Virus record (IMG/VR): IMGVR_UViG_3300028786_000157
Coordinates: 1 to 34,256 of that record
Source of the DNA: a virus
Direction: 5' to 3' (one strand)
Length of the DNA stretch: 34,256 nucleotides
Shown: positions 6,695-14,965 of the stretch, one piece after another
How positions within the stretch are numbered: position 1 is the stretch's first letter
Layout: every line of letters starts with the position of its first letter
The notes under the pieces: generated by a model
What the model was told of the DNA's origin: nothing
The model's input: the letters and a program-made list of their open reading frames with translations, nothing else
Databases searched by the model: none
Made by a program: the position numbers and the translations under genes

Positions 6695-7640
6695 TTTCCG
6701 TATCCGTAGCGTGAGCCAGACCGATCGCACGGAGCGAGAACGAGTTGCGGCACTCCTCCATCTCCCGGAGGGTCTCGCTCATGTCGACTCCGAAATAGCC
6801 CTGCCACACAGTCACCGACATCTCCAACGACGCCATCACGGTCATGACGGCCGTCATGACCGTGGCAGCTTCTCCGGTCAGTCGCTGGCCCGTCCCCTCC
6901 GCCAACCTGCGGGCGCGGTCGGTCATCCAGGGGCGGCCGTGTGCCGCACCGGACAGAAGTCCGTACGGCATCGGGAGCCACGACGGCAGGGCATGTACAG
7001 CGTGCTCGGTGATGTTGAAATCCAGGGCAGCCTTCTCCTGGTCAACCTCGTAACCGATCAGCTTGCCCTTCGGGTTGAGACGTTCGACAGCCCCCACGTC
7101 TGTGAGCGCCTGCGTGATGTAGGCATCCAGCGCTGCTGCTTCAGGAGCATGTTCGGGTCCGAGGACAGCTCCCAGCTTCTCCGAGTGCTGAGCGTCCCTC
7201 CGCCATAGCCCTGCACACCGGGCGAGCCTCAACGCGCCGGAGATCGTCGGGTCGCACAGGTAATGCAAGAAGAGACAGTTCTCCAAGACTGCGCGGCTCA
7301 GGACCAAGGGGGACCAAACCGGCGGGGGCGTCATCACGATGTCGTGCTCCAGCGCACGCGCATGGTCAAGCGCGGTATCCCAGGACAGCTCTCCTATTTG
7401 CAGCAGCATCCCGTGCAGCGAGCCTCGTGCCGTACCTACTGGATCCGGGGTGCCCTGAATGATCTCGATCTCGGACATCAGCGGAGAGTCCGCGGTGGGC
7501 TCCGGGGACTCTGGAAAGCAGTTCTCCGCCAGACTGCGGTAGTACTGGAGCGCTTGTGCCGCCTCCCTGGCGAAGGGTTCGTTGATCGGCACCGCGAACA
7601 GGCGGACTCCTTCGTCCTCAGGCATGTCGTCATCTGTCAT
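6624..7640 (-). CDS. Hypothetical all-helical protein (cargo gene)
   Basis: A 338-aa protein on the opposite strand to the phage operons. Two stretches stand out: SRAVLENCLFLHYL (about 113-126) and YGLLSGAAHG (about 226-235). This LEN.../S-x-x-x-H pattern is reminiscent of DUF5677 and other HEPN-like helical proteins, though the classical RxxxxH is not seen. The last 24 or so residues are antisense to the HTH gene and rich in Arg/Trp, so the native C-terminus may have been lost. TAGGCT ends 6 bases before the ATG and no clear ribosome site is seen, so the message may be leaderless. Likely a cargo gene; function unknown. Confidence 0.6.
   Translation of the reverse strand: MTDDDMPEDEGVRLFAVPINEPFAREAAQALQYYRSLAENCFPESPEPTADSPLMSEIEIIQGTPDPVGTARGSLHGMLLQIGELSWDTALDHARALEHDIVMTPPPVWSPLVLSRAVLENCLFLHYLCDPTISGALRLARCAGLWRRDAQHSEKLGAVLGPEHAPEAAALDAYITQALTDVGAVERLNPKGKLIGYEVDQEKAALDFNITEHAVHALPSWLPMPYGLLSGAAHGRPWMTDRARRLAEGTGQRLTGEAATVMTAVMTVMASLEMSVTVWQGYFGVDMSETLREMEECRNSFSLRAIGLAHATDTEITRLKRPARAWPWSWWSSRLGRR
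6837..6864. repeat. 28-bp perfect palindrome inside a coding region
   Basis: From CACGGTCATGACGG to its exact reverse complement CCGTCATGACCGTG with no spacer. It falls inside the minus-strand 338-aa gene, where it encodes a VMTAVMT repeat. Confidence 0.9.
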
Positions 7641-7807
7641 GACCAGAGCCTATGTTCGCCAGGGCCATGACGAGCCCTTTGCCCTTGGGTGCCACACCCT
7701 CGCACAGGCTAAGACGGCCACCACCGTCCCATCGCTGCATGATCTGGCAGCAGGAGAGGGAAGATGGGGGACACCACCGCCACAATCTTGTGAACCCGGA
7801 GTAGTCG

Positions 7808-8002
7808 ATGAGCGCTGCTAGTCCCGCCATGTGCCTCTGTGGCTGCGAAACCGAGATCCCCACAGGCAGCACCTTCGCCTCTGGCCACGACAGCACGTAC
7901 ATGTGGCGGGTCCTCAAGGAGGATTTCGGGGACCGGGGTGTCACCGAACGCTTCCTCGACTGGTACCTGAAGAACAGGCCCGGGAGTACGCCAGCGTCAT
8001 GA
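7808..8002 (+). CDS. Small CxCGC-motif protein
   Basis: A 64-aa protein with an N-terminal CLCGC motif (residues 9-13) followed by FASGHDSTYMW. This C-x-C-G-C...F..GHD pattern is seen in many small actinobacterial and actinophage proteins and probably binds a metal, but its function is unknown. A CCGGAG sequence precedes the ATG. It is the only + strand gene in a block of minus-strand cargo genes, and its end overlaps the next gene tail to tail by 6 bases. Confidence 0.6.
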   Translation: MSAASPAMCLCGCETEIPTGSTFASGHDSTYMWRVLKEDFGDRGVTERFLDWYLKNRPGSTPAS

Positions 8003-8728
8003 CGCCGGACTCTCCTGCTGCTCGGGGACGGCACCGTTGGGGTGAGAAGACAGCATAGGACTGGCCAACTTCAGGACGCCGCCCAACTCGGGCAGCTTCG
8101 CGGCAGAGAACTTGAGGATCAGCGCGGCCTGGAGATGAGCTTTGAGGGCCGGGTCATCGACCTCGCCGAGCAGACGAACAGCCTCCCCCGCGTCGCGTTC
8201 CACCTTCATGTCCTGACGGAGCGACTGAGTCTGGGACTCCATGTGTTTCAGGGCTAGATCGGCACGGCGGTGGAACAGGGTGCCAATGGCAGTCGTCAGC
8301 AGGCCAGCGACACTGGCCGTGACTGAGGCGTACTGCTCACCATTGCTGTCCGCCTTGAAGATCGCCAGGCCCACTCCGGTAATCAGCACCAGGCCGCCGA
8401 GCACGGAGCACGAGAGACTCACGCTGAAGCTGCGACGCGCCTGGGTGAGGCCATAGGCGTAGTACTCAATCAGGAGCTTGGCGAACCGCGTGTCCGCCTG
8501 CTCTTCAGGCGTCGACTTACCAGTGCTTGTGCCAGCATCCACTTTGGCATCTGATTCGGGAGACTCACCCAGCACCTCCGCTCGCAGACGACGGCGCTCC
8601 AACTCGACGGCAGCCCCGAAGAAGCTCCTGAGGACGGGCATCAAATACCGCTGCTGGAGGAAGACCAAAACAGCGATGGCGATGACGCCGGTGCCCACCG
8701 CGAGCGCACCACGCACTGTGTCGTTCAC
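7997..8728 (-). CDS. TRADD-N-associated-type membrane protein
   Basis: A 243-aa protein. A first membrane helix lies at about 7-24, a charged cytoplasmic segment follows, and then a two-helix unit at about 80-165: a YYAYGLTQARRSF lead-in, helices at about 99-124 and 134-152, and LFHRRADLALKHM after them. This arrangement (xxYxxxGLxQAxxSF, TM, short loop, TM, LF...A...M) matches the bacterial TRADD-N-associated membrane domain, known from conflict-system gene sets. A C-terminal helical tail completes it. The start is a GTG with CAGGG upstream. Opposite orientation to the late operon suggests independent expression as cargo, possibly defence or superinfection exclusion. The family call is from pattern only. 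Confidence 0.6.
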   Translation of the reverse strand: MNDTVRGALAVGTGVIAIAVLVFLQQRYLMPVLRSFFGAAVELERRRLRAEVLGESPESDAKVDAGTSTGKSTPEEQADTRFAKLLIEYYAYGLTQARRSFSVSLSCSVLGGLVLITGVGLAIFKADSNGEQYASVTASVAGLLTTAIGTLFHRRADLALKHMESQTQSLRQDMKVERDAGEAVRLLGEVDDPALKAHLQAALILKFSAAKLPELGGVLKLASPMLSSHPNGAVPEQQESPAS

Positions 8729-8785
8729 GGTCTAACCCTGCCAGACCGTCGATACCGTGTCCTCCTCTCCAGCAACATGACGAGC

Positions 8786-8805
8786 GTCAGGCGCCTGACC
8801 GGTCA
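8786..8805. promoter_or_regulatory. Overlapping palindromes upstream of the terminase genes
   Basis: GTCAGGCGCCTGAC (8786-8799) is a perfect palindrome. TGACCGGTCA (8796-8805) is a second one sharing the TGAC half-site, and another GTCA follows at 8809. They sit in the 113-base gap between the minus-strand cargo gene and the small terminase gene, where either a late-promoter operator or part of a cos site could lie. Confidence 0.45.
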
Positions 8806-8841
8806 CCCGTCACCACGCACATGTGAGGGGGTGAGCCGGCT

Positions 8842-9357
8842 GTGGCCCGCACCTTCTCCCATGACGACGAGGAGCGCCTCCGTCAGCTCCACGCTGACGG
8901 CGTCAGCCGCAACGAGATCGCCCGTCAGATGGGCTGGTCCGTCGGCACCGTCACCAACCACTCCCAGCGCCTCGGACTGTCCTTCGCACGGGAGGCCGTC
9001 AGGGCCGCCACTGACGCCCGTCAGCTCGATCTGAAGGACCGACGCCAGCGTCTCCAGGAGGCGCTGATCGGTGACGCCGAGCGGATGCGGGAGCAACTCT
9101 TCGCCCCGCACATGGCCTACTCCTTCGGCGGCCGGGACAACGTCTTCGCTTCCCGGATCGTCTCCGAGCCCCCTCCGGCCGACAAGCAGAAGCTCATGGC
9201 GGCCATCAGCACGGCCATCGACAAGAGCCTGCGCCTGGCGGAGTTCGACTCCGAGTCCGACACCGACAAGGCGAAGGCCGCCCTCGGGAGCCTCGGCGAG
9301 GCCCTGACGCGCCTCTACGGGAGCGCTGATGACTATCACGATCCCGGCGCGGACTGA
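8842..9357 (+). CDS. terS: Terminase small subunit
   Basis: A 171-aa protein with an N-terminal helix-turn-helix (about 8-50, with GVSRNEIARQMGWSVGTVTN as the recognition unit) that would bind the packaging initiation site. A helical oligomerisation region follows (about 65-165). Immediately followed, with a 29-base overlap, by the large subunit, which is the classic terminase pair. The GTG start is preceded by GAGGGGGTGAG. Confidence 0.88.
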   Translation: MARTFSHDDEERLRQLHADGVSRNEIARQMGWSVGTVTNHSQRLGLSFAREAVRAATDARQLDLKDRRQRLQEALIGDAERMREQLFAPHMAYSFGGRDNVFASRIVSEPPPADKQKLMAAISTAIDKSLRLAEFDSESDTDKAKAALGSLGEALTRLYGSADDYHDPGAD

Positions 9358-10603
9358 CCCCTTCGGTATCCCGCTCAGCCCCAAGCAGGGCCGCTCGATC
9401 ATCCAGTCCGCCGCACGGATCAACGTGTGGGAGGGCTCGATCCGGTCGGGCAAGACGGTGGCCTCGCTGATCCGGTGGCTCAAGTTCGTCGCGGAGGCCC
9501 CCGAGCGGGGCGAGCTGGTGATGATCGGCAAGACCATCCGCTCGGTCTTCTCCAACCTCTTCCTGCCGCTCATGGACCCGGAGATCACCGGCGTCTACGC
9601 GGCACACGTCCACTACACGGCCAATGCCCCGTACGCCACGATCCTGGGCCGCCGCGTCCACGTGCTCGGGGCCAACGACTCCAAGGCCGAGGGCAAGCTC
9701 CGGGGCATCACCCTGGCCGGCGCGTACCTGGATGAAGCCACGCTCGTCTCCAAGGAGTTCTTCGACCAGCTCGTGGGCCGCATGTCCATCGAGGGCGCGA
9801 AGCTCTTCACGACGACCAACCCGGACAACCCCGCGCACTGGCTGATGCGGGACTGGCTGTCCAACCCGAACACCCCGGTCCGCCGGTGGCACTTCACGAT
9901 CGACGACAACCCGTTCCTCCCGGCCCAGTACGTCACCGACATCAAGGCGATGTACACGGGGCTCTACTACCGGCGCTTCGTGCTCGGTGAGTGGGTCGCA
10001 GCCGAGGGCGCGGTCTTCGACATGTGGGACCCCGACGTCCACGTGGTCGACCTCATGCCGCAGATGCACCGCTGGGTGTCGCTGGGCATCGACTACGGAG
10101 CCTCGAACCCCACGGCCGGAGTGCTGTTCGGCCTCGGCATGGACAGGCGCTTGTACGCGGTCAGCGAGTACCGGTACGACGGACGGCAGCAGCGCCGTAC
10201 GCAGACCCAGAGCGAGACCTCGCAGGCCCTCAGAACGTGGCTGGCGGACATCCCCGGGTACGGCAGGGTCCGGCCCCCATTCGTGGCTGTGGACCCCTCT
10301 GCGGCCTCGTTCAAGGAGCAGCTCCACCGCGACGGCCTGAGCCCTGTGCCCGCAGACAACAGCGTCCTGGACGGCATCCGGCTCGTGTCGGACCTCCTGG
10401 CGCAGGGGAAGTTCTTCGTCCACCGCTCGTGCAAGGGCCTGATCACAGAGATGCCCAGCTACTCCTGGGACGACCGCGCTGCCCTCCTGGGCGAGGACAA
10501 GCCGCTGAAGGTCAATGACCACTCGGTCGACGCCGCTCGGTACGGACTGTTCACCACCCGGAGCCTGTGGGCTCACAAGATCGGCCTGACGCTGGCCGCA
10601 TGA
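9329..10603 (+). CDS. terL: Terminase large subunit
   Basis: A 424-aa packaging ATPase and nuclease that drives DNA into the procapsid through the portal. Walker A is GSIRSGKT (36-43). Walker B is AYLDEA with D135/E136. The coupling segment TTTNPDNP is near 161-168. The RNase H-like nuclease domain shows D255 in SLGIDYG, D322 in VDPS and D397/D401 in NDHSVDAARYG. Size and motifs fit the PBSX/SPP1 class. The start lies within the small subunit gene, 29 bases before its end. Confidence 0.97.
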   Translation: MTITIPARTDPFGIPLSPKQGRSIIQSAARINVWEGSIRSGKTVASLIRWLKFVAEAPERGELVMIGKTIRSVFSNLFLPLMDPEITGVYAAHVHYTANAPYATILGRRVHVLGANDSKAEGKLRGITLAGAYLDEATLVSKEFFDQLVGRMSIEGAKLFTTTNPDNPAHWLMRDWLSNPNTPVRRWHFTIDDNPFLPAQYVTDIKAMYTGLYYRRFVLGEWVAAEGAVFDMWDPDVHVVDLMPQMHRWVSLGIDYGASNPTAGVLFGLGMDRRLYAVSEYRYDGRQQRRTQTQSETSQALRTWLADIPGYGRVRPPFVAVDPSAASFKEQLHRDGLSPVPADNSVLDGIRLVSDLLAQGKFFVHRSCKGLITEMPSYSWDDRAALLGEDKPLKVNDHSVDAARYGLFTTRSLWAHKIGLTLAA

Positions 10604-10625
10604 CGAGGAACGGGGGTGACCCCGG

Positions 10626-12185
10626 ATGCCTCTGCCTACTGGCGGTGAGAGCCCATGGCCGCCTCCCGAGCTGGACCCGGTGGTCCGCAAGCTGAACGAG
10701 TGGTCCGCCTGGTACAGCGGCGACACCAACGCGCTGACGTCGGTGTACTCGCTGGCCGGCTCAGCGACCACGCCCTTGTCCCAGGGCTTCTTCCAGAGCG
10801 ACAAGCCACTCGGGGCGTCCGGCCCGGCCACGATCGCCCGGACCTTCTGGGGAGCGCCGCTCACGCCGGGGACGCAGCGGACCAAGCTGCACGCCCCAGT
10901 GGCCGCCGACATCGCCGAGCTGAGCGCCAACTTGCTCTTCAGCGAGATGCCGAAGTTCACCTCCACGGACAGCACCACCCAGAAGGAGCTGGACGCCTTC
11001 CAGACCGACGGGATGCACTCGTCCCTCCGGGAGGCCGCCGAGACCTGTGCTGCCCTGGGAGGCGTCTTCCTGAAGGTCGTGTGGGACCAGACCCTCTCGG
11101 ACCGCCCGTGGCTCTGCCCGGTTGCCCCAGAGCTGGCCGTCCCGTCGTGGTCGTGGGACCGCCTCCAGGCCGTCACGTTCTGGACCGTGCTCCACCAGGA
11201 CGACGACGTGACGCTGCGGCTCCTGGAGATGCACGAGATCGGCTCGATCTCGTACGGGCTGTACCAGGGCACGCCGACCGAGCTGGGCGACCGCCTGCCG
11301 TTGTCGGCCTACGAGGGCACGGCGGACCTGGCGGACCTGTACGGCGACGAGGGCGTCATGCTCACCAGCCTGCCCTGGCTCACCGCGGCCTACGTCCCCA
11401 ACGTCAAGCCCAACCGCATCTGGCGGAGCGTGCGGTGCGCTACGAACCTCGGCCGCTCGGACTTCGCCGGGATCGAACCGCTCATGGACGCCTTCGACGA
11501 GGCGTGGACGAGCTGGATGCGGGATCTGCGGCTGGCCAAGAGCCGGATCATCGTGCCCAGTTCGATGCTGGAGACCGAAGGCCCCGGCCAGGGCGCACGC
11601 CTGAACCTGGACCGCGAGGTCTTCGTGGGCGTCGAGGGCATGATGGGCGGCGCTGACGGCAAGGACCTCGTCCTCAACCAGTTCGCCATCCGGGTCGCCG
11701 AGCACCAGGCCACCGTCGAGGCGCTCTTCGATCAGATCGTCTCCAGCGCGGGTTACTCGGTGCAGAGCTTCGGCGGCAAGGGCGATGTGGCAGCCGTGAC
11801 GGCCACCGAGATCCAGGCCCGCAAGGAGCAGTCGCTGACGACCCGGGGCCAGAAGATCCTGTACTGGCGTCCCGCCCTCCAGCAGCTCTTCCAGACCCTC
11901 CTGGGCATCAGCCGCGAAGTGTTCGGCACCCAGTCCAAGCCGGAGGCCGGGATCGACGTGGCGTTCCCCGTCGCCGTCCAGCCCTCGATGCAGGAGCAGG
12001 CACAGACGCTGTCCCTGCTGGCAGTTGCCGAGGCGATGTCCATTTTCCTGCGGGTGCAGACCCTGCACCCGACATGGACCAAGGCCCAGATCCAGGTCGA
12101 GACCGACCGCATCTTGGCCGAACGGCCGGACAAGGCCCCGGCGGCAGTGCCCGCCGTGCCCCAGCCGGCCCAGCCCCCGCAGTAA
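10626..12185 (+). CDS. Portal protein
   Basis: A 519-aa protein directly after the large terminase, the expected portal position. Its N-terminus (LNEWSAWYSGD) and a predominantly alpha-helical body with a late wing region agree with SPP1 gp6-like portals, which form the 12-subunit ring through which DNA passes. It ends in a proline/alanine-rich tail. Spacing to the terminase gene is 22 bases. Confidence 0.93.
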   Translation: MPLPTGGESPWPPPELDPVVRKLNEWSAWYSGDTNALTSVYSLAGSATTPLSQGFFQSDKPLGASGPATIARTFWGAPLTPGTQRTKLHAPVAADIAELSANLLFSEMPKFTSTDSTTQKELDAFQTDGMHSSLREAAETCAALGGVFLKVVWDQTLSDRPWLCPVAPELAVPSWSWDRLQAVTFWTVLHQDDDVTLRLLEMHEIGSISYGLYQGTPTELGDRLPLSAYEGTADLADLYGDEGVMLTSLPWLTAAYVPNVKPNRIWRSVRCATNLGRSDFAGIEPLMDAFDEAWTSWMRDLRLAKSRIIVPSSMLETEGPGQGARLNLDREVFVGVEGMMGGADGKDLVLNQFAIRVAEHQATVEALFDQIVSSAGYSVQSFGGKGDVAAVTATEIQARKEQSLTTRGQKILYWRPALQQLFQTLLGISREVFGTQSKPEAGIDVAFPVAVQPSMQEQAQTLSLLAVAEAMSIFLRVQTLHPTWTKAQIQVETDRILAERPDKAPAAVPAVPQPAQPPQ

Positions 12186-12248
12186 TCCCCGCCAGGCCGC
12201 CAAGGCGCGACCAGGCCCTTCGACGAGCGTCACAAGGAGGACGACGTC

Positions 12249-12962
12249 ATGTCCGTTCCCGTACAGCCGCAGAATCCCCAAGAGAGCACAGGAGACCCGG
12301 GCAAGGCCCCGGAGACCCAGAACCCCTCGCAGCCCCCGGCAGGCCCTCCGGTCGGCTCAGGTGGCCAGGGTGACGGCACCGGTAAGGCCCCGAAGTTCGA
12401 GGGCGAGTTCGACCCCGTGAAGGCCGCGCGCCTCGTCGAGAACCTCCGCGCCGAAGTCGACGCCGAGAAGACCAAGCGCACCGAGATGGAGACCAAGTTC
12501 TCCGGTTTCATGGACAACTTCGCCAAGCTCTTCGGCGGCGCGGAGAAGCAGCTCACCCCCGAGCAGATCGCCCAGAAGGCCCAGGAGTCCGACCAGCAGG
12601 CCCGTGAGGCCAACGTGAAGCTCGCGGTCTTCCAGACGGCGGGCAAGCACGGAGCCGACCCGGACGCCCTGCTCGACTCGGCCTCCTTCGTGAGGGCGAT
12701 CAGCAAGCTCGACCCGTCCGCCGACACCTTCGCGGCCAACGTCGACACGGCGATCAAGAACGCCGTCGAGGGCAACGCCCGGCTGAAGGCACAGGCCGCC
12801 GCTCCCCAGGTCCCCGCCAAGGGCGGGGTCGACATGGCGGGCGGCACGACTGGCAAGCGCCAGCTCACTGCCGCCGAGGTGAAGCACCTGTCCGAGACCA
12901 ACCCCGGAGCGCTGGTCAAGGCCCGCGAGGACGGCCTCCTGAAGGACTACCTCGCCTCCTGA
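12249..12962 (+). CDS. Capsid scaffolding protein
   Basis: A 237-aa protein with a proline/glycine-rich N-terminus (about 1-45), a long charged coiled-coil region (about 55-125, many Glu/Lys/Gln), and a C-terminal helical part ending LVKAREDGLLKDYLAS. This composition and its place between portal and major capsid gene mark a scaffolding protein that guides procapsid assembly. Start is an ATG with AAGGAGG upstream. Confidence 0.88.
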   Translation: MSVPVQPQNPQESTGDPGKAPETQNPSQPPAGPPVGSGGQGDGTGKAPKFEGEFDPVKAARLVENLRAEVDAEKTKRTEMETKFSGFMDNFAKLFGGAEKQLTPEQIAQKAQESDQQAREANVKLAVFQTAGKHGADPDALLDSASFVRAISKLDPSADTFAANVDTAIKNAVEGNARLKAQAAAPQVPAKGGVDMAGGTTGKRQLTAAEVKHLSETNPGALVKAREDGLLKDYLAS

Positions 12963-13027
12963 CGAGACGCGTACAGGGCCCCACGGACCCGGCCTCGTCA
13001 TCTCCCCGGCTCACGCACGACGCCGGG
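12960..13027 (+). promoter_or_regulatory. Two hairpins in the capsid gene leader
   Basis: TGACGAG (12960-12966) can pair with CTCGTCA (12994-13000), and CCCGGC (13005-13010) with GCCGGG (13022-13027), in the 97-base gap before the major capsid gene. Neither is followed by a T run, so they are better read as leader or processing structures than as terminators. Confidence 0.4.
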
Positions 13028-13059
13028 TCCATCCCCATCGAGACACCCAGGAGTAACCC

Positions 13060-13887
13060 ATGGTGTTCAAGCCCGAGGTGTGGGCCGCTGAGGCCCTGAC
13101 CGCCCTGCGCAAGAAGCTGGTCTACGCCGGTCCGCAGATCGTGAACCACGACTACGAGGGCGAGATCAAGAAGATCGGCGACACCGTCCACATCAAGATG
13201 CTGGGCGACGTCACCGTCCGCTCGTACAGCAGCGGTGACACCATCACGTACGAGGACCTGCCCGACGCCGAGATGACCCTCAAGGTCGACCAGAGCAAGA
13301 TGTTCGCCTTCAAGGTGGACGACGTCGACAAGGCGCAGGCGGGCGACGAGATGCCCAAGCGCATGGCCAACGCCGGTTTCAAGATGGCCGAGGACGCTGA
13401 CACCTACGTCGCCGGGCTCTACACCCAGGCGCAGGCGGTCAACGTCATCAGCACCACCGCCGTCACCACCGGCGACATCGCCTACAACAGCCTCGTCGAC
13501 CTCAAGGTCAAGCTGGACGAGGCGAACGTCGAGACCGAGGGCCGGTACGTCGTCGTGCCCGCGTGGTACCACGGCCTGCTGCTCAAGAACGCGAACTTCA
13601 TCAACGCCGAGAAGTCCGGCTCCACCGAGCCGCTGCTCAACGGCCAGGTCGGCCGCGCCGCCGGGTTCGCCGTGCTCATGAGCAACGCCGTTCCGCTGAT
13701 CACCGGCGACGACTACGCGGTGACGGCAGGCGTCAACGGTGCCATCTCCTTCGCCGACCAGGTCGCCGAGGTCGAGACGCTGCGTCTCCAGACCACGTTC
13801 GCCTCGGCGGTGCGCGGCCTGCACCTGTACGGGGCCAAGGTCATCCGGCCGGACGCCCTCGCGGTCCTGACCGCGTCCCGGACCTGA
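13060..13887 (+). CDS. Major capsid protein
   Basis: A 275-aa protein with the start typical of P22-coat/HK97-fold capsid proteins: an N-terminal helix ending in ALRKKLVYAGP, then NHDYEGEIKKIGDTVHI, a motif shared by many actinophage and firmicute phage capsids. It directly follows the scaffold gene and has a good AGGAG site. It forms the capsid shell. No N-terminal protease domain or prohead protease gene is nearby, so maturation probably does not need cleavage. Confidence 0.93.
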   Translation: MVFKPEVWAAEALTALRKKLVYAGPQIVNHDYEGEIKKIGDTVHIKMLGDVTVRSYSSGDTITYEDLPDAEMTLKVDQSKMFAFKVDDVDKAQAGDEMPKRMANAGFKMAEDADTYVAGLYTQAQAVNVISTTAVTTGDIAYNSLVDLKVKLDEANVETEGRYVVVPAWYHGLLLKNANFINAEKSGSTEPLLNGQVGRAAGFAVLMSNAVPLITGDDYAVTAGVNGAISFADQVAEVETLRLQTTFASAVRGLHLYGAKVIRPDALAVLTASRT

Positions 13888-13922
13888 CGGTCGCCCGTCT
13901 CCAACTCTGAGAGGTAATCACC

Positions 13923-14300
13923 ATGGCTCGTACAGACGTGCCGCTCTCCGTCCTTGTGGGTAACGGCTCGCTGGCCGACCCCGCCGGGACCACGATCGAC
14001 GCCACCAACGACCACTCCATCGGCGTGGCCGCGACGCACCCGGAAGAGATCATCATCCGGGTCACCAACACCCACAGCTCGGACCACACCGTCACCATCA
14101 AGGCGGGCGGGACCAACCCTCCGGCCTGGCGCGGCGGGCAGGGCGACCTGACGGCCACCGTGACCGCCACCACCGGCGTCACCTGGATCGGCCCGCTGTC
14201 CAGCTCGCGGTTCCTCCAGTCCGGCAACGTCCTGAACGTGGACATCGAGGCGGCTCACACCGGCAAGATCACCGCGTTCAAGGTGCCCCGGGGGACCTGA
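13923..14300 (+). CDS. Decoration-like beta-sandwich protein, copy 1
   Basis: A 125-aa protein rich in Thr, Val and Gly with alternating beta strands. IIIRVTNTHSSDHTVTIKAG resembles an Ig-like strand pair, and a WIGPLSSSRF turn follows. It shares the plan of the protein at 14619: short N-terminus, VxNxS-type strands, GP(L/F)S turn, V-D-(I/L) near the end. Both lie next to the capsid gene, which suggests head decoration or fibre proteins. This is inference from fold-like pattern and position. Confidence 0.7.
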   Translation: MARTDVPLSVLVGNGSLADPAGTTIDATNDHSIGVAATHPEEIIIRVTNTHSSDHTVTIKAGGTNPPAWRGGQGDLTATVTATTGVTWIGPLSSSRFLQSGNVLNVDIEAAHTGKITAFKVPRGT

Positions 14301-14303
14301 CCC

Positions 14304-14603
14304 ATGGCTCAGACAGCGCACTTCAAGGGCGAGGGCGGCCACATGTGGGAGATGGATCTCCCGCTCCGTGAGCAGCACGCCCGCGACGAGAAGGAGGGGC
14401 GGCTCGTCCGGGTCAACCCCGACGGGTCGTCTCTCGCTGAGCCGGCCGAGGAGCCCGCCGCCCAGGAGCCCCCGAAGAAGCCCAACAAGGCTTCCTCGAA
14501 GGCCGACTGGGTGACCTGGGCCGCCCATCAGGGAGCGGGCCAGGAAGAGGCCGAGAGCCTCACCCTGGCGGCTCTGATCGAGCGCTTCCACAGCGCCGAA
14601 TAG
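14304..14603 (+). CDS. Hypothetical head-region protein with C-terminal helical motif
   Basis: A 99-aa protein with an N-terminal beta-type segment (HMWEMDLPL, then RLVRVNPDGS), an acidic/proline-rich linker (about 46-65), and a C-terminal helical hairpin (KADWVTWAAHQGAG then LTLAALIERF). That C-terminal unit is found on small proteins encoded in the head-gene region of many actinophages. Role unknown; possibly a head-associated accessory protein. It starts 3 bases after the previous stop. Confidence 0.65.
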   Translation: MAQTAHFKGEGGHMWEMDLPLREQHARDEKEGRLVRVNPDGSSLAEPAEEPAAQEPPKKPNKASSKADWVTWAAHQGAGQEEAESLTLAALIERFHSAE

Positions 14604-14618
14604 TCCAGGAGGACCACC

Positions 14619-14954
14619 ATGGCGCGTACCGCGCTGACCCCCCAGCGGTTCGCCACCACGGGACTGCTGGCGACCTACGTGACCCCCGACGCGGTGGGCG
14701 TCTCCTTCCGCAGCAGCGGCAAGCAGGTGCTCCACGTCAAGAACGCCTCGGGGGTTTCGATCACCGTGACCCTGAAGATCGGGGCCACCGTCGAGGGCCA
14801 GGCCGTCACGGCTCCCACCGCCACGGTGGCCGCCGGAGCGGAGAAGTTCTTCGGGCCGTTCAGCGACAGCTACGACCAGCCGGACGGTACGGACACCGTG
14901 TTCGTCGACCTGTCGGCCGTCACGAGCGTCACGGTCGCCTGCCTGACTCTCTGA
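14619..14954 (+). CDS. Decoration-like beta-sandwich protein, copy 2
   Basis: A 111-aa, mostly beta-strand protein: HVKNASGVSITVTLKIGATV, then EKFFGPFSDSY and TVFVDLSAVTSVTVACL. It is similar in plan to the protein at 13923 and probably a paralogue. A strong AGGAGG site precedes its ATG. Likely a capsid-bound decoration protein, by inference. Confidence 0.68.
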   Translation: MARTALTPQRFATTGLLATYVTPDAVGVSFRSSGKQVLHVKNASGVSITVTLKIGATVEGQAVTAPTATVAAGAEKFFGPFSDSYDQPDGTDTVFVDLSAVTSVTVACLTL

Positions 14955-14965
14955 GGGGAGGCACC

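Noticed and set aside
2800-9050. Frequent CTGACG/CGTCAG words, some forming short inverted repeats (e.g. 3393-3417, 8893-8907)
   Set aside because: They lie mostly in coding sequence and recur with common Asp/Thr/Val/Ser codons; spacing and length vary, so I do not treat them as one regulatory family.
9206-11272. 688-codon minus-strand open frame across terminase and portal genes
   Set aside because: Shadow of two clearly functional + strand genes; no recognisable motif.
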